Positions 24,478 to 32,523 of a stretch of 40,821 nucleotides of DNA are shown in pieces. The DNA comes from Halanaerobiales bacterium (GTDB taxonomy: Bacteria > Bacillota > Halanaerobiia > Halanaerobiales > DATFIM01), in NCBI GenBank assembly GCA_035270125.1, contig DATFIM010000022.1, positions 1 through 40,821 on the forward strand, read 5' to 3'. The stretch's first letter is position 1; each line of letters begins with the position of its first letter. Below the pieces are notes generated by a model. That model was not told where the DNA came from, made no database searches, and saw only the letters and a list, made by a program, of their open reading frames with translations. The position numbers and the translations under genes are program-made.

Positions 24478-25146
24478 ATGTATATAATAATCGCGGGTGG
24501 AGGTATAGTAGGACGTAATCTCACTAAAATGTTAGTAAAAGATCACGATGTTGTAGTAATTGACCAGGATAAAAGAATATGCGAAAGGTTATATTCAGAA
24601 TATGGAGTTTTGACAATTAATGGAGATGCTACAAAAATTGAAACTCTAAAAGAAGCAGGTATTGATCGTTGCGATATAGGAGTTGCTGCTATGAGATATG
24701 ATTCTGATAATCTAGTTTTTGCGCTAATGGCAAATAATTATGGAGCAAATAAAATTCTTACAAGAATGAGAGAACCCGAATATGAAAGTGCCTATGAATT
24801 AGCCGGAGTCACAAAAATTGGTTCTGCAATTGATATTATGGTCAATGAATTTTACATAGAAATTGAGGAACCTGAGATAAGAAGGGTTGCCTCAATAAGT
24901 AATGGGAAAGCTGAAATTTCAATAATTACTATTCCTGAAGATTCTAAAATAAAAGGAAAGACAATATCTGATATAGTACAAAATCCCAGTTTCCCTGATG
25001 ATTGTATTATAGCCGGTATTTTCGACATCAAAGAAGATGAGCTAATAATTCCAAGAGGTAATCAACGTATCTATGCAAAAAACCAGGTTTTCTTAGTAGC
25101 TTCTGAAGATAACATTATACAGGCAGCTTCATTTTTGAAAAGTTAG
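24478..25146 (+). CDS. trkA: TrkA/KtrA-type potassium channel regulatory protein
   Basis: This 222-aa cytoplasmic ring-forming regulator gates the TrkH channel. It has an RCK_N Rossmann domain with GGGIVG (7-12) and D29 at the end of the second strand, which favours NAD(H), then an RCK_C domain (about 135-222). It is of single-repeat length, as in KtrA, rather than the duplicated E. coli TrkA. SD AGGAGG precedes the ATG. Its stop codon overlaps the stop of the convergent alpha/beta hydrolase gene (bases 25143-25146). Confidence 0.93.
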   Translation: MYIIIAGGGIVGRNLTKMLVKDHDVVVIDQDKRICERLYSEYGVLTINGDATKIETLKEAGIDRCDIGVAAMRYDSDNLVFALMANNYGANKILTRMREPEYESAYELAGVTKIGSAIDIMVNEFYIEIEEPEIRRVASISNGKAEISIITIPEDSKIKGKTISDIVQNPSFPDDCIIAGIFDIKEDELIIPRGNQRIYAKNQVFLVASEDNIIQAASFLKS

Positions 25147-26039
25147 TTTTTATTTAAAAAATTATCTATTATTGCAATTAAATCCTCAAGTCTATCAATA
25201 AATGGAGAATGTCCGGAATTTTTAATAATTTTTAATTCAGCATTTTCTCCGATCCCTTCTACAGTTTCTTCTTGCATTTCTCTAGTGACAACTTCATCAT
25301 GATCACCATAAAAAACCAGGGTGGGGACTTCGATTTCATCTACCTCACCTGTTCCTTCTATTAAACCATTATGTTCATGTGATATATTAAAATAACTTAA
25401 GGCAAAATTAAAATCAACTAAATTTCTTTGTTTAAGCATTTCATCTATATATGCCTCATAGCGGTTACTTTCAGGTGTATGAGTAGTAAATTTAGATCTT
25501 TCACAAACTTTTTTCATTGTCCAGCGAGCAATTTTATTTAAAATGAATTTATCTTTCCATTTGTATGCTTTCAATGCAGGTTTAACAACTTCTTTAATTT
25601 CTCCACGAGAAGCCAGATATTCTCCATCTTTATAGATCGGAAAACCTTTTATACTTGAACTTTCAAGTAAAATTAGTCTTTGAACATATTCCTGATAATT
25701 TATAGTAAACCTCATTGAAACTGTACCACCAGCACCCCATCCTATTATATTAAATTCTTTTAAACCTAATTTATCGCAAAATAATTTAAGGTCTTCAGCA
25801 AGATCTTCAATCCTATCAATTTTTTCATTATAAGAAGATTCTCCAAATCCTCTCAAATCAGGAGCATATAAGGTATATTTCTTTTCTGATATATTTTCCA
25901 TAAATAAATCCCAGTCTTTTGATGAACTGGTATTTCCATGAATAAGTAAAATGATTTTTTCTCCTTTTCCAGTTTTTCTATAAGCAAGATTTTCACCATT
26001 ATCCAATTTTACTTTATCAAATTCAATTTCATTAGCCAT
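25143..26039 (-). CDS. alpha/beta hydrolase fold protein lacking the nucleophilic serine
   Basis: This 298-aa protein has a complete alpha/beta hydrolase layout: LLIHGNTSSSKDW oxyanion strand (31-43), YAPDLRGFGES (58-68), nucleophile elbow at 98-106, VFYGDHD (242-248) and NSGHSPF (274-280). The elbow reads GWGAGG where active relatives have G-x-S-x-G, so residue 102 is Gly (codon GGT, 25734-25736). The acid and His are kept. It may be a pseudoenzyme, a serine-independent enzyme or a recent missense allele. The start ATG has SD AGAGGAG. It is a single gene. Confidence 0.85.
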   Translation of the reverse strand: MANEIEFDKVKLDNGENLAYRKTGKGEKIILLIHGNTSSSKDWDLFMENISEKKYTLYAPDLRGFGESSYNEKIDRIEDLAEDLKLFCDKLGLKEFNIIGWGAGGTVSMRFTINYQEYVQRLILLESSSIKGFPIYKDGEYLASRGEIKEVVKPALKAYKWKDKFILNKIARWTMKKVCERSKFTTHTPESNRYEAYIDEMLKQRNLVDFNFALSYFNISHEHNGLIEGTGEVDEIEVPTLVFYGDHDEVVTREMQEETVEGIGENAELKIIKNSGHSPFIDRLEDLIAIIDNFLNKN

Positions 26040-26132
26040 AGTTACATCTCCTCTTAAAATTTGATGATTGCTTCCATAATATATTATTAAAAAAATATGC
26101 TCTATTTCCTTCTTTTAAATAAAATTTTTTCA

Positions 26133-26176
26133 AAAAAAATAAGCTCTTATCATAAATATGATAATGATAAGAGCTT
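26133..26176 (-). terminator. terminator of the baeRF gene
   Basis: AAGCTCTTATCAT (26141-26153) pairs with ATGATAAGAGCTT (26164-26176), and on the minus strand is followed by eight T. It lies 23 bases after the stop codon. Confidence 0.88.
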
Positions 26177-26198
26177 AAAAAATTAAATTTTATATTTT

Positions 26199-27338
26199 TT
26201 AATACCTATAAATAGCTGCTATTTTTTCATTTGCTGGCATCTCTTCTTTATTTAAAATATATATTTCTCCACCATTCATTATAGTATAAACAGCTGCTTC
26301 ATTGTATAAATCAATATCTTTTGAACTGTTGTCTATTTCTATTTTTTCATTATCATGATTAAATAAGCCTCTTTTTTCACTATCACTCTGAATAAATAAA
26401 GAGTCTATTTTACCATAATATGCTTCTTTTATTATTTTTTTGAAATCAGTATCAGTTTTATCACTACCAATTAAATTTTTATATTTATTTATAGCTTCAA
26501 TTTTATAATTTTCAATATATGGTTTTACAACTTTCCAGGCTTTATTTAAAATTTCCCCTTCACTAATTTTATCAGGACTCCCTTTAATAAATTCTTTAAG
26601 CAAATTATTATAACTATTTGCTTTCTTATAAAGAGGAAATACTTCTTCAACACACATTACTATTAGTGGATCATTTCTATTATGCAGATAATCATATACT
26701 GCCTCATCTATTTCTCTTAAATATCTCAGAAAATCTTCTTTGTTATCTTCATCTGTTACTCCCTGCCCATGATAAATCGCAGAACCATTACCAGAATTAG
26801 AATGATATTGTATTGTCTTTTCGGGATCATCATACTTTAAAGTATCTTCAATACTATCAGGAGAGCCTTCAAGTTCAATTTCTCTTATATTTTCTTGTGT
26901 ACTTTCAAAAAATTTATTACTATTTTTACTTATGGTTAATATATAAAATTTCCTATCTTCAAAAAGTTCAGGAATTAATTGCTTTATTAAAAAATTATTT
27001 TCTACAGCAATTTCTTCTACAAAATTAAGAGGTAAACGATAATAATTTATACTTTCTTTCGAAAGAAATACAGCTAAACCAATACTTTGTTTAAACCAAA
27101 AATCTCTATTATTTGTTAGTTCCCGAAGAGGTTTTAAAAATTCATCAACTTCACTATCATTATAATCCCATTTTTCTTTCAGCTTTTCTCTGATTTCTTT
27201 AATCATATTTTTCATTCTAATTTTCATCTTGTTCACATCATTACCGGCTTTTCGACTTGTTGGCATATATAAACTAACACAGGGCCCTTCATTTCCACTA
27301 ATCAATTCTTGAATATCACTCTTCATAATTTTATCCAC
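26199..27338 (-). CDS. bacterial archaeo-eukaryotic release factor (baeRF) family protein, family 3-like
   Basis: This 379-aa protein resembles baeRF family 3 proteins, bacterial relatives of eRF1/Vms1-type peptidyl-tRNA hydrolases. The markers are GPCVSLYMPT near residue 20, FWFKQSIGLAVF (80-91) and the loop IYHGQGVTDED. The HGQG part of this loop stands in place of the eRF1 GGQ motif. PLIVMCVEEVFPLYKKAN and the ending KIAAIYRY complete the match. A role in releasing stalled nascent chains is inferred from the superfamily. The start is GTG at 27338, 6 bases from SD GGGGGG. It is monocistronic, with its own promoter and terminator. Confidence 0.75.
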   Translation of the reverse strand: MDKIMKSDIQELISGNEGPCVSLYMPTSRKAGNDVNKMKIRMKNMIKEIREKLKEKWDYNDSEVDEFLKPLRELTNNRDFWFKQSIGLAVFLSKESINYYRLPLNFVEEIAVENNFLIKQLIPELFEDRKFYILTISKNSNKFFESTQENIREIELEGSPDSIEDTLKYDDPEKTIQYHSNSGNGSAIYHGQGVTDEDNKEDFLRYLREIDEAVYDYLHNRNDPLIVMCVEEVFPLYKKANSYNNLLKEFIKGSPDKISEGEILNKAWKVVKPYIENYKIEAINKYKNLIGSDKTDTDFKKIIKEAYYGKIDSLFIQSDSEKRGLFNHDNEKIEIDNSSKDIDLYNEAAVYTIMNGGEIYILNKEEMPANEKIAAIYRY

Positions 27339-27395
27339 ATTGTTCCCCCCTGTTTAAATTTACCTTTATTTAGTTAATAGCCAATACTTAATTTA

Positions 27396-27424
27396 ATAAT
27401 AACAAGCGGTAAAAAATATTTCAA
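27396..27424 (-). promoter_or_regulatory. promoter of the baeRF gene
   Basis: On the minus strand a -35 TTGAAA (27419-27424), a 17-bp spacer and a -10 TATTAT (27396-27401) are present. Confidence 0.7.
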
Positions 27425-27471
27425 ACTTCATAATATTATTATAATTCGCTAAATTAAATGTATTTCCTGCT

Positions 27472-28185
27472 TTATTTATTTCTTAATTTCATAGCTTTTT
27501 TAGGATAATCAGTTATAATACCATCTACCCCAATATTTAATAAAGTTTTAATTTCTTTTTCAGCATTAACCCCAAATACAAAAACTTCTAAGCCATTCTT
27601 ATGTGATTCATCTATTAATTTCTTAGTAGTCACAGAATAATGAGGATGTAAACTTTTAATATCTAATAATTTGGCATAATTCCATGGTTCATATATATTT
27701 GAAGTGTAGAGTATGCCAGATTTAATTTTAGGATCTATTTTTTGAATTTTTTTAATACTATAGTGATTAAAAGATGAAAAAATTACTTTTTCTTCTAATT
27801 TTAATTTTTTTACTAAATCAACTGCTCTTTTCTCAATATTAGGGTATTTTACCAGGGAATTTTTTATTTCAATATTTATTATCTCACATGTTTTTAACTC
27901 TGCTAATACTTCCTTTAAAGTTGGAATTTTAGCTTTATCAAAAAAATTACTTTCTAAATTATATTGTCTTAATTCACTAAATTTCATATCCTTTATACAT
28001 CCCTGACTATCTGTGAGACGTTCTAGATTTTCATCATGTATTACCACAATTTCATTATCAGAAGTCAAATGAATATCAAGTTCAACCCCATCAACTCCAA
28101 TATCAACAGCTTTTTTAAAAGCTGAAAGAGAATTTTCAATTGCTATTTTGGGAGCACCTCGATGCCCCAGAATATAAGGTTTCAT
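27472..28185 (-). CDS. glycerophosphodiester phosphodiesterase (GDPD/UgpQ family)
   Basis: This 237-aa cytoplasmic enzyme hydrolyses deacylated phospholipid headgroups to glycerol 3-phosphate and an alcohol. The GDPD signature is complete: GHRG (7-10) with ENSLSAF, the metal-site VELDIHLT, VIHDENLERLT, and IEIKN in the middle of the barrel. The start ATG lies 2 bases after the nitroreductase stop, so the two are coupled. It is probably the last gene of the lipid-related cluster on this strand. Confidence 0.92.
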   Translation of the reverse strand: MKPYILGHRGAPKIAIENSLSAFKKAVDIGVDGVELDIHLTSDNEIVVIHDENLERLTDSQGCIKDMKFSELRQYNLESNFFDKAKIPTLKEVLAELKTCEIINIEIKNSLVKYPNIEKRAVDLVKKLKLEEKVIFSSFNHYSIKKIQKIDPKIKSGILYTSNIYEPWNYAKLLDIKSLHPHYSVTTKKLIDESHKNGLEVFVFGVNAEKEIKTLLNIGVDGIITDYPKKAMKLRNK

Positions 28186-28187
28186 TT

Positions 28188-28817
28188 TTAATATTCTTCT
28201 ACTATTTTATCATATTCAAATCTAGTTTCACGGGGATTTAATTTTTTATTTTGATCAAAATAACCCATTGAAATCATCATTGTAATTTCATAATTATCTT
28301 CAATATCATATAGTTCTCTTGTTTTTTCCTGGTTAAATCCAATCATCGGGTGAGAATCTACTCCATAATATTTAGCTGAATACATAATACTCATAGCCAA
28401 AAGAGAACTATTTCGAATTGCATAAGATATTTTTCTACCTTCAGTATTATAAAGTTTATTATTATTATAGGAAATAACCTTTTCTATTTTTTCTTCAGTA
28501 ATTTTATTTAATCTTAATTTTTCATCCCATATATCCTTATTTCTTGCATAACCATCTTTATCTCCTAAAATAATTAAAGTAACTGGTGCTTTTAAAACTT
28601 TTTCTTGATTACATGCTTCTTCATAAAGTTCTTTTCTTTTACTTTTTGATTTTACAGCTATTATTTTCCAGGGCTGTGTATTAAAACTTGAAGGAGCTAA
28701 AACAGCTAAATTTATTATTTTTTTCAATAATTTATTATCTAAATCTTTTTCCGGATCAAAAAAATTAACAGAACGTCTCTCTTCCGCAAGTTCTTTAAAT
28801 GACAAATTTTTATTCAT
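28188..28817 (-). CDS. nitroreductase family protein (FMN-dependent NAD(P)H oxidoreductase)
   Basis: This 209-aa protein shows the nitroreductase pattern ERRSVNFF (13-20), LAVLAPSSFNTQPWKIIAV (about 38-56, FMN phosphate site), an internal SLLAMSIMYSAKYYGVDSHP and a C-terminal MISMGYF. The natural substrate is unknown, as for most of the family. It has a good SD (AGGAGG) and is translationally coupled to GDPD downstream. Confidence 0.88.
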   Translation of the reverse strand: MNKNLSFKELAEERRSVNFFDPEKDLDNKLLKKIINLAVLAPSSFNTQPWKIIAVKSKSKRKELYEEACNQEKVLKAPVTLIILGDKDGYARNKDIWDEKLRLNKITEEKIEKVISYNNNKLYNTEGRKISYAIRNSSLLAMSIMYSAKYYGVDSHPMIGFNQEKTRELYDIEDNYEITMMISMGYFDQNKKLNPRETRFEYDKIVEEY

Positions 28818-28897
28818 AATAGCCCTCCTGTTTATTTATTAAGAATTATTACTATAATTATATTAACTTAGTTTATATTTGTCAAAAAATTAATAAA

Positions 28898-29851
28898 TTA
28901 TAAAAATTGCACTACTTTTGCAACACCAAGCGTCAATGCATAACTAACATTAATTAATAAAAAATTTTGAACTGAAAAAATAAAAGTTTCATTCTTTTGT
29001 TGATTTTTAAAAAATTTATTTATATTATTTTTAACAGGTATATAAGTAAGTAATACAAGCAAACTAAATGCAGGAAGAATATTCAAAAGGACAAGAATAG
29101 TAATATTTATATAACTAATATAATATAAAATTTTAAATAATTTCAATGCTTTCTCAACACCAATATGAATAACTAAAGTAAATCTTTTGTTTTCTAAGTC
29201 ATCTTCAATATCACAGACATTATTTGCTAACATTATATTAGCTATTCCATTAACTGCCGGTAATGAAACAAAAAATATTTTGATAATCTCTTTATAGTTA
29301 AACATAATATTAATTAAATTATTTTTCAGTAAAATATTCACGATATCAGTTGAAAAAACATGAATATATGTTGCTAAAAAAATAATAATAAATCCCATAA
29401 AAAATCCAGAAAAAATTTCTCCAAGAGGCATTCTAGAAATAGGGATAGGTCCATATGAATATAAAACTCCTACAATAAAAGAAATTATTCCCAAAATTAA
29501 AACAACAGAATCAGTATTCAAAAATAAGAAAAATCCTGTAATTGAGGCAATACTAAATAATATTATTATTGTTTTTATAACCGTTGCTTCTTTTATATTA
29601 TAATGAACAATCGCATTATGTTTTTCATAGTTATATCCATGTTTTTTTTCAGCTTCTTTATAATCTATATAATTATTTATTGTAGTTGCCACCATATCAA
29701 AACTCAAAAGAGAAATAAGCATAAGTAAAAAATTTTTAATATCAAATTGATTATAATTATATATAGCAAATAAACTACCAGTGAAAAAAGGGACCATACT
29801 GGCCACTTTGGTTTGAATCTCAACCAATTTTAGAAAACTTTTAATATTCAT
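28898..29851 (-). CDS. UbiA/MenA-type prenyltransferase
   Basis: This 317-aa integral membrane protein has about eight or nine helices. It carries both Asp-rich substrate/magnesium motifs of the UbiA superfamily: NNYIDYKEAE (59-68) and NNVCDIEDD (210-218). The MenA-like stretch YSYGPIPIS/MPLGEIFSGFFMG spans 131-153. It transfers a prenyl chain from a prenyl diphosphate to an acceptor. MenA would make menaquinone precursors, but this organism type is a fermentative anaerobe and no quinone genes are nearby, so the acceptor is open. It begins 16 bases after the patatin gene. Confidence 0.8.
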   Translation of the reverse strand: MNIKSFLKLVEIQTKVASMVPFFTGSLFAIYNYNQFDIKNFLLMLISLLSFDMVATTINNYIDYKEAEKKHGYNYEKHNAIVHYNIKEATVIKTIIILFSIASITGFFLFLNTDSVVLILGIISFIVGVLYSYGPIPISRMPLGEIFSGFFMGFIIIFLATYIHVFSTDIVNILLKNNLINIMFNYKEIIKIFFVSLPAVNGIANIMLANNVCDIEDDLENKRFTLVIHIGVEKALKLFKILYYISYINITILVLLNILPAFSLLVLLTYIPVKNNINKFFKNQQKNETFIFSVQNFLLINVSYALTLGVAKVVQFL

Positions 29852-29867
29852 TATATCAGCTCCGGAA

Positions 29868-31091
29868 TTAATTGGTAATTTTTGACTTTAAAAGAGTAAG
29901 TATAATTTTAAATTTTAACTCATCACTTACAGTTTTGGCTAATAATTTATTATTAAATACAAAATTAGGGATATACTTATTATTTTCTGAATTTCTTTTC
30001 TTTAAATTTTTATTTATTTTTTTCATTAAATCCTGCAAATTATAGATATGATATCTATTTATATTTAATTTCTCTGCTAGGACTTCTAACATTCCGGCAA
30101 TAATATACTTATAATCCTGTTTTTTATCAATATCTAACATTTCAGCAATATAAGGAATTAATTTTTCAAATAATAGTCTTTTAGGGGGCATCTTTTCTAT
30201 TTTAAATATTTTACCTGTTTCTAAAATATCATTTTCACAAATATCACATAAAAAATTAAAATAATATTCATCATTATAAGAAAAATCCAGATAATATTTC
30301 TTACCTATTAAGTCTTTAAATTTTTTCATAGTATCATAATAACCCATATTAAGATTTCTTCTTGCTTTCTTTTTACTAAAATCTACCGTTAAACCAAGAT
30401 CATCTGAAGGCTCAATTTCAATAATATTTAGATCCATTTCACTTAAATCAGGACTTCTACCTAAACCAAAAGTCCTAACAGCTATTATATTTTTATATCC
30501 TCTTTTTGCTAATAAATTAACTGGTAAATTATTATAAAAACCACCATCTAGAAAAATTTTGCCATCAACTTTTTCTCTAATAAAAAAAGGTAAATAGGCA
30601 CTGGCCATTAGATATTCAGCCAGTTTTCCTTCAGGAATATCTTCTAAATATAATTCCATTGGCTCTTTATCAGTTAAAGAAATCGTTACTATTCCAAAAT
30701 CTTTACCGGAATTTCTTATTTTATCTTCTTTAATATATTGTTGTAAAATTTCCTTTATTTTTGAGTTATCTACACCCTTTTTTTCAAATATGTCTTTAAC
30801 TTTATTATAAAAATATATAAATGTTTCTTTAGTAATTTTTAGATCTTTTAAATCCTGAAAATAATTATCATTAATTTCATAAACTTTTGAAGGCTTAATA
30901 TTGTACCATAGATTATAAGCTTTTTCCAGATCATCCTGGATCAACATTGCTCCATTTAAAGCACCTACTGATGTACCACTTATTCCCCCAATTTTAATAT
31001 CTAATTCAGCAAGAGCTTTAGCTGCTCCAATATGATAAGCACCTTTTGCTCCTCCTCCTTCTAAAACCAAACCATAATTTTCTTTTTGCAT
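29868..31091 (-). CDS. patatin-like phospholipase
   Basis: This is a 407-aa lipid acyl hydrolase with a Ser-Asp dyad: GLVLEGGGAKGAYHIG oxyanion loop (7-22), GTSVG with S41, and LDGG with D182. A C-terminal extension of about 150 residues follows the patatin domain; its function is unknown to me. I chose ATG 31091 since the GTG 9 bases upstream is part of the SD (AAAGGTG). It lies between a DUF456 membrane protein and a prenyltransferase, consistent with membrane-lipid turnover. Confidence 0.9.
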   Translation of the reverse strand: MQKENYGLVLEGGGAKGAYHIGAAKALAELDIKIGGISGTSVGALNGAMLIQDDLEKAYNLWYNIKPSKVYEINDNYFQDLKDLKITKETFIYFYNKVKDIFEKKGVDNSKIKEILQQYIKEDKIRNSGKDFGIVTISLTDKEPMELYLEDIPEGKLAEYLMASAYLPFFIREKVDGKIFLDGGFYNNLPVNLLAKRGYKNIIAVRTFGLGRSPDLSEMDLNIIEIEPSDDLGLTVDFSKKKARRNLNMGYYDTMKKFKDLIGKKYYLDFSYNDEYYFNFLCDICENDILETGKIFKIEKMPPKRLLFEKLIPYIAEMLDIDKKQDYKYIIAGMLEVLAEKLNINRYHIYNLQDLMKKINKNLKKRNSENNKYIPNFVFNNKLLAKTVSDELKFKIILTLLKSKITN

Positions 31092-31115
31092 TTTAATCAC
31101 CTTTAATAAATATTT

Positions 31116-31595
31116 TTAAACTACTGAAAATACAAACCAGACAATAATTATGATTTGTAATATAAATTTAATAAAACCACTTCCTAAATAAGCTATTAAA
31201 GTGGAAAATGCAATTTTAAATGATCTATCTTTATCACGATTACTTATATATTCAACTACCAGAACACCAAAAAACGGACCAATTATTAATCCCAAGGGCC
31301 CTAAAAATATCATACCAGCTAACAATCCTAAAAAAGCACCTAAGATTGATAAATTATTTCCTCCTGATTTTTTTACAAAATATGCATTAGCCAAAAAATC
31401 AGCCAATTGAATTAAAATAGTTATAAAAGCCAAAGAAATAAAAAAACTTTGAGATAACACACTATCATTTAAGAAAAAATGATAAACAGCTACTCCTAAC
31501 CAGATGGGGATAACATCAGGAATAATTGGAATAAAACTTCCAACAAGACTCAAAATGAAAAATATTCCAATTAGCAAATACAAGAAAATATCCAT
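31116..31595 (-). CDS. DUF456 family membrane protein
   Basis: This 159-aa protein has about four or five membrane helices. The Gly-rich GAFLGLLAGMIFLGPLGLII stretch with a following GPFFGV is the DUF456 (YqgC-like) signature. Function is unknown. It lies 19 bases after plsC with SD AGGAG and belongs to the same transcript. Confidence 0.82.
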   Translation of the reverse strand: MDIFLYLLIGIFFILSLVGSFIPIIPDVIPIWLGVAVYHFFLNDSVLSQSFFISLAFITILIQLADFLANAYFVKKSGGNNLSILGAFLGLLAGMIFLGPLGLIIGPFFGVLVVEYISNRDKDRSFKIAFSTLIAYLGSGFIKFILQIIIIVWFVFSVV

Positions 31596-31614
31596 TTAGC
31601 ATCACTCCTGTTTT

Positions 31615-32355
31615 TTAAGAATCATTGTCCCCATTTTTTTCATTGTTTGTAGGTATTATAAGATTATTTTCACCTTCAAAAGAACGCAATTCACCCTGAC
31701 AAAGATTGGTCATCCAATTACCGAACCCAGGAAAGGGACCTTCTCCAGGATATTCTGGAATCAAATTTTTAACTGTCAAAGCCATTCTACGAGCAAAATC
31801 TTCATTTGTTTCATCTTCTTTGGCATAATGAAGATCACCTATTCTAACTTTCACCGGTTTTCTAAAATATATCTCTTTACTACCAGCTATTGCAAGAGGT
31901 AAAATTGGTATTCCTAATTTTTTAGCTAAAGAAAATACACCTACATGAAAAGGAAAAAGCTCACCTTCTTCATGACCTATTCTTCCTTCAGGAAATATTG
32001 CTAAAATCTCACCTGATCTTACAACTTTAAACATTGACTTTAAACCTGCACTTCTAGAATGGGTTCGTGTTCGATCAATTGTAATTATAGGTTTACCCAT
32101 AAAATCAATAAAATTCTTATTAAATTTAGTATCATAAATACCTTCATATTCAGCTACAAAAATTATCCTTGGTTCTGCTGGAAAAATTGAATAAATTAAA
32201 AAAGGATCACTCCAGTTTAAATGATTTGAAATCAAAATAAATGTTTCATCTTCAGGAATATTTTCTTTACCTTCAACTTTTAAATTAATCATTGAGTTTA
32301 ATAAACCTGTTGCTAATTTCTTTGTTATTTTGAATTGAATTGGCGGTTTAGCCAT
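31615..32355 (-). CDS. plsC: 1-acyl-sn-glycerol-3-phosphate acyltransferase (PlsC family)
   Basis: This 246-aa membrane-associated acyltransferase makes phosphatidic acid. The catalytic HX4D is NHLNWSD (H45, D50), and the phosphate-binding motif FPEGRIG and the IPILPLAI strand are present. I chose ATG 32355 because the GTG at 32364 is part of the SD (AGAGAGTG). It is the first gene of a tight cluster (plsC, DUF456, patatin, prenyltransferase), divergent from the symporter gene. An inverted repeat lies upstream at 32426-32461. Assignment as the main PlsC is not certain, since genomes often have several paralogues. Confidence 0.88.
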   Translation of the reverse strand: MAKPPIQFKITKKLATGLLNSMINLKVEGKENIPEDETFILISNHLNWSDPFLIYSIFPAEPRIIFVAEYEGIYDTKFNKNFIDFMGKPIITIDRTRTHSRSAGLKSMFKVVRSGEILAIFPEGRIGHEEGELFPFHVGVFSLAKKLGIPILPLAIAGSKEIYFRKPVKVRIGDLHYAKEDETNEDFARRMALTVKNLIPEYPGEGPFPGFGNWMTNLCQGELRSFEGENNLIIPTNNEKNGDNDS

Positions 32356-32425
32356 TAATATCACTCTCTTTCATTATGAAATCTAACTTAATATATAGCT
32401 TTTATCTTTATTAATAATTCTAGAT

Positions 32426-32461
32426 TGCATTTACATTTCCTTCCTATCTTTAAAATGCAAA
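32426..32461. repeat. inverted repeat TTGCATTT...AAATGCAA in the plsC/symporter intergenic region
   Basis: TTGCATTT (32426-32433) and AAATGCAA (32454-32461) are a perfect 8-bp inverted pair with a 20-base spacer, between two divergent start regions. It could be a pair of operator half-sites, but no regulator can be named. Confidence 0.4.
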
Positions 32462-32473
32462 CTTTATTAAAAA

Positions 32474-32502
32474 TTGAAAATAAAAAAATTTTTATATATA
32501 AT
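32474..32502 (+). promoter_or_regulatory. promoter of the GPH symporter gene
   Basis: A -35 TTGAAA (32474-32479), a 17-bp spacer and a perfect -10 TATAAT (32497-32502) lie just upstream of SD GGAGG. Confidence 0.72.
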
Positions 32503-32523
32503 AATACTTGAATGGAGGTTAAA

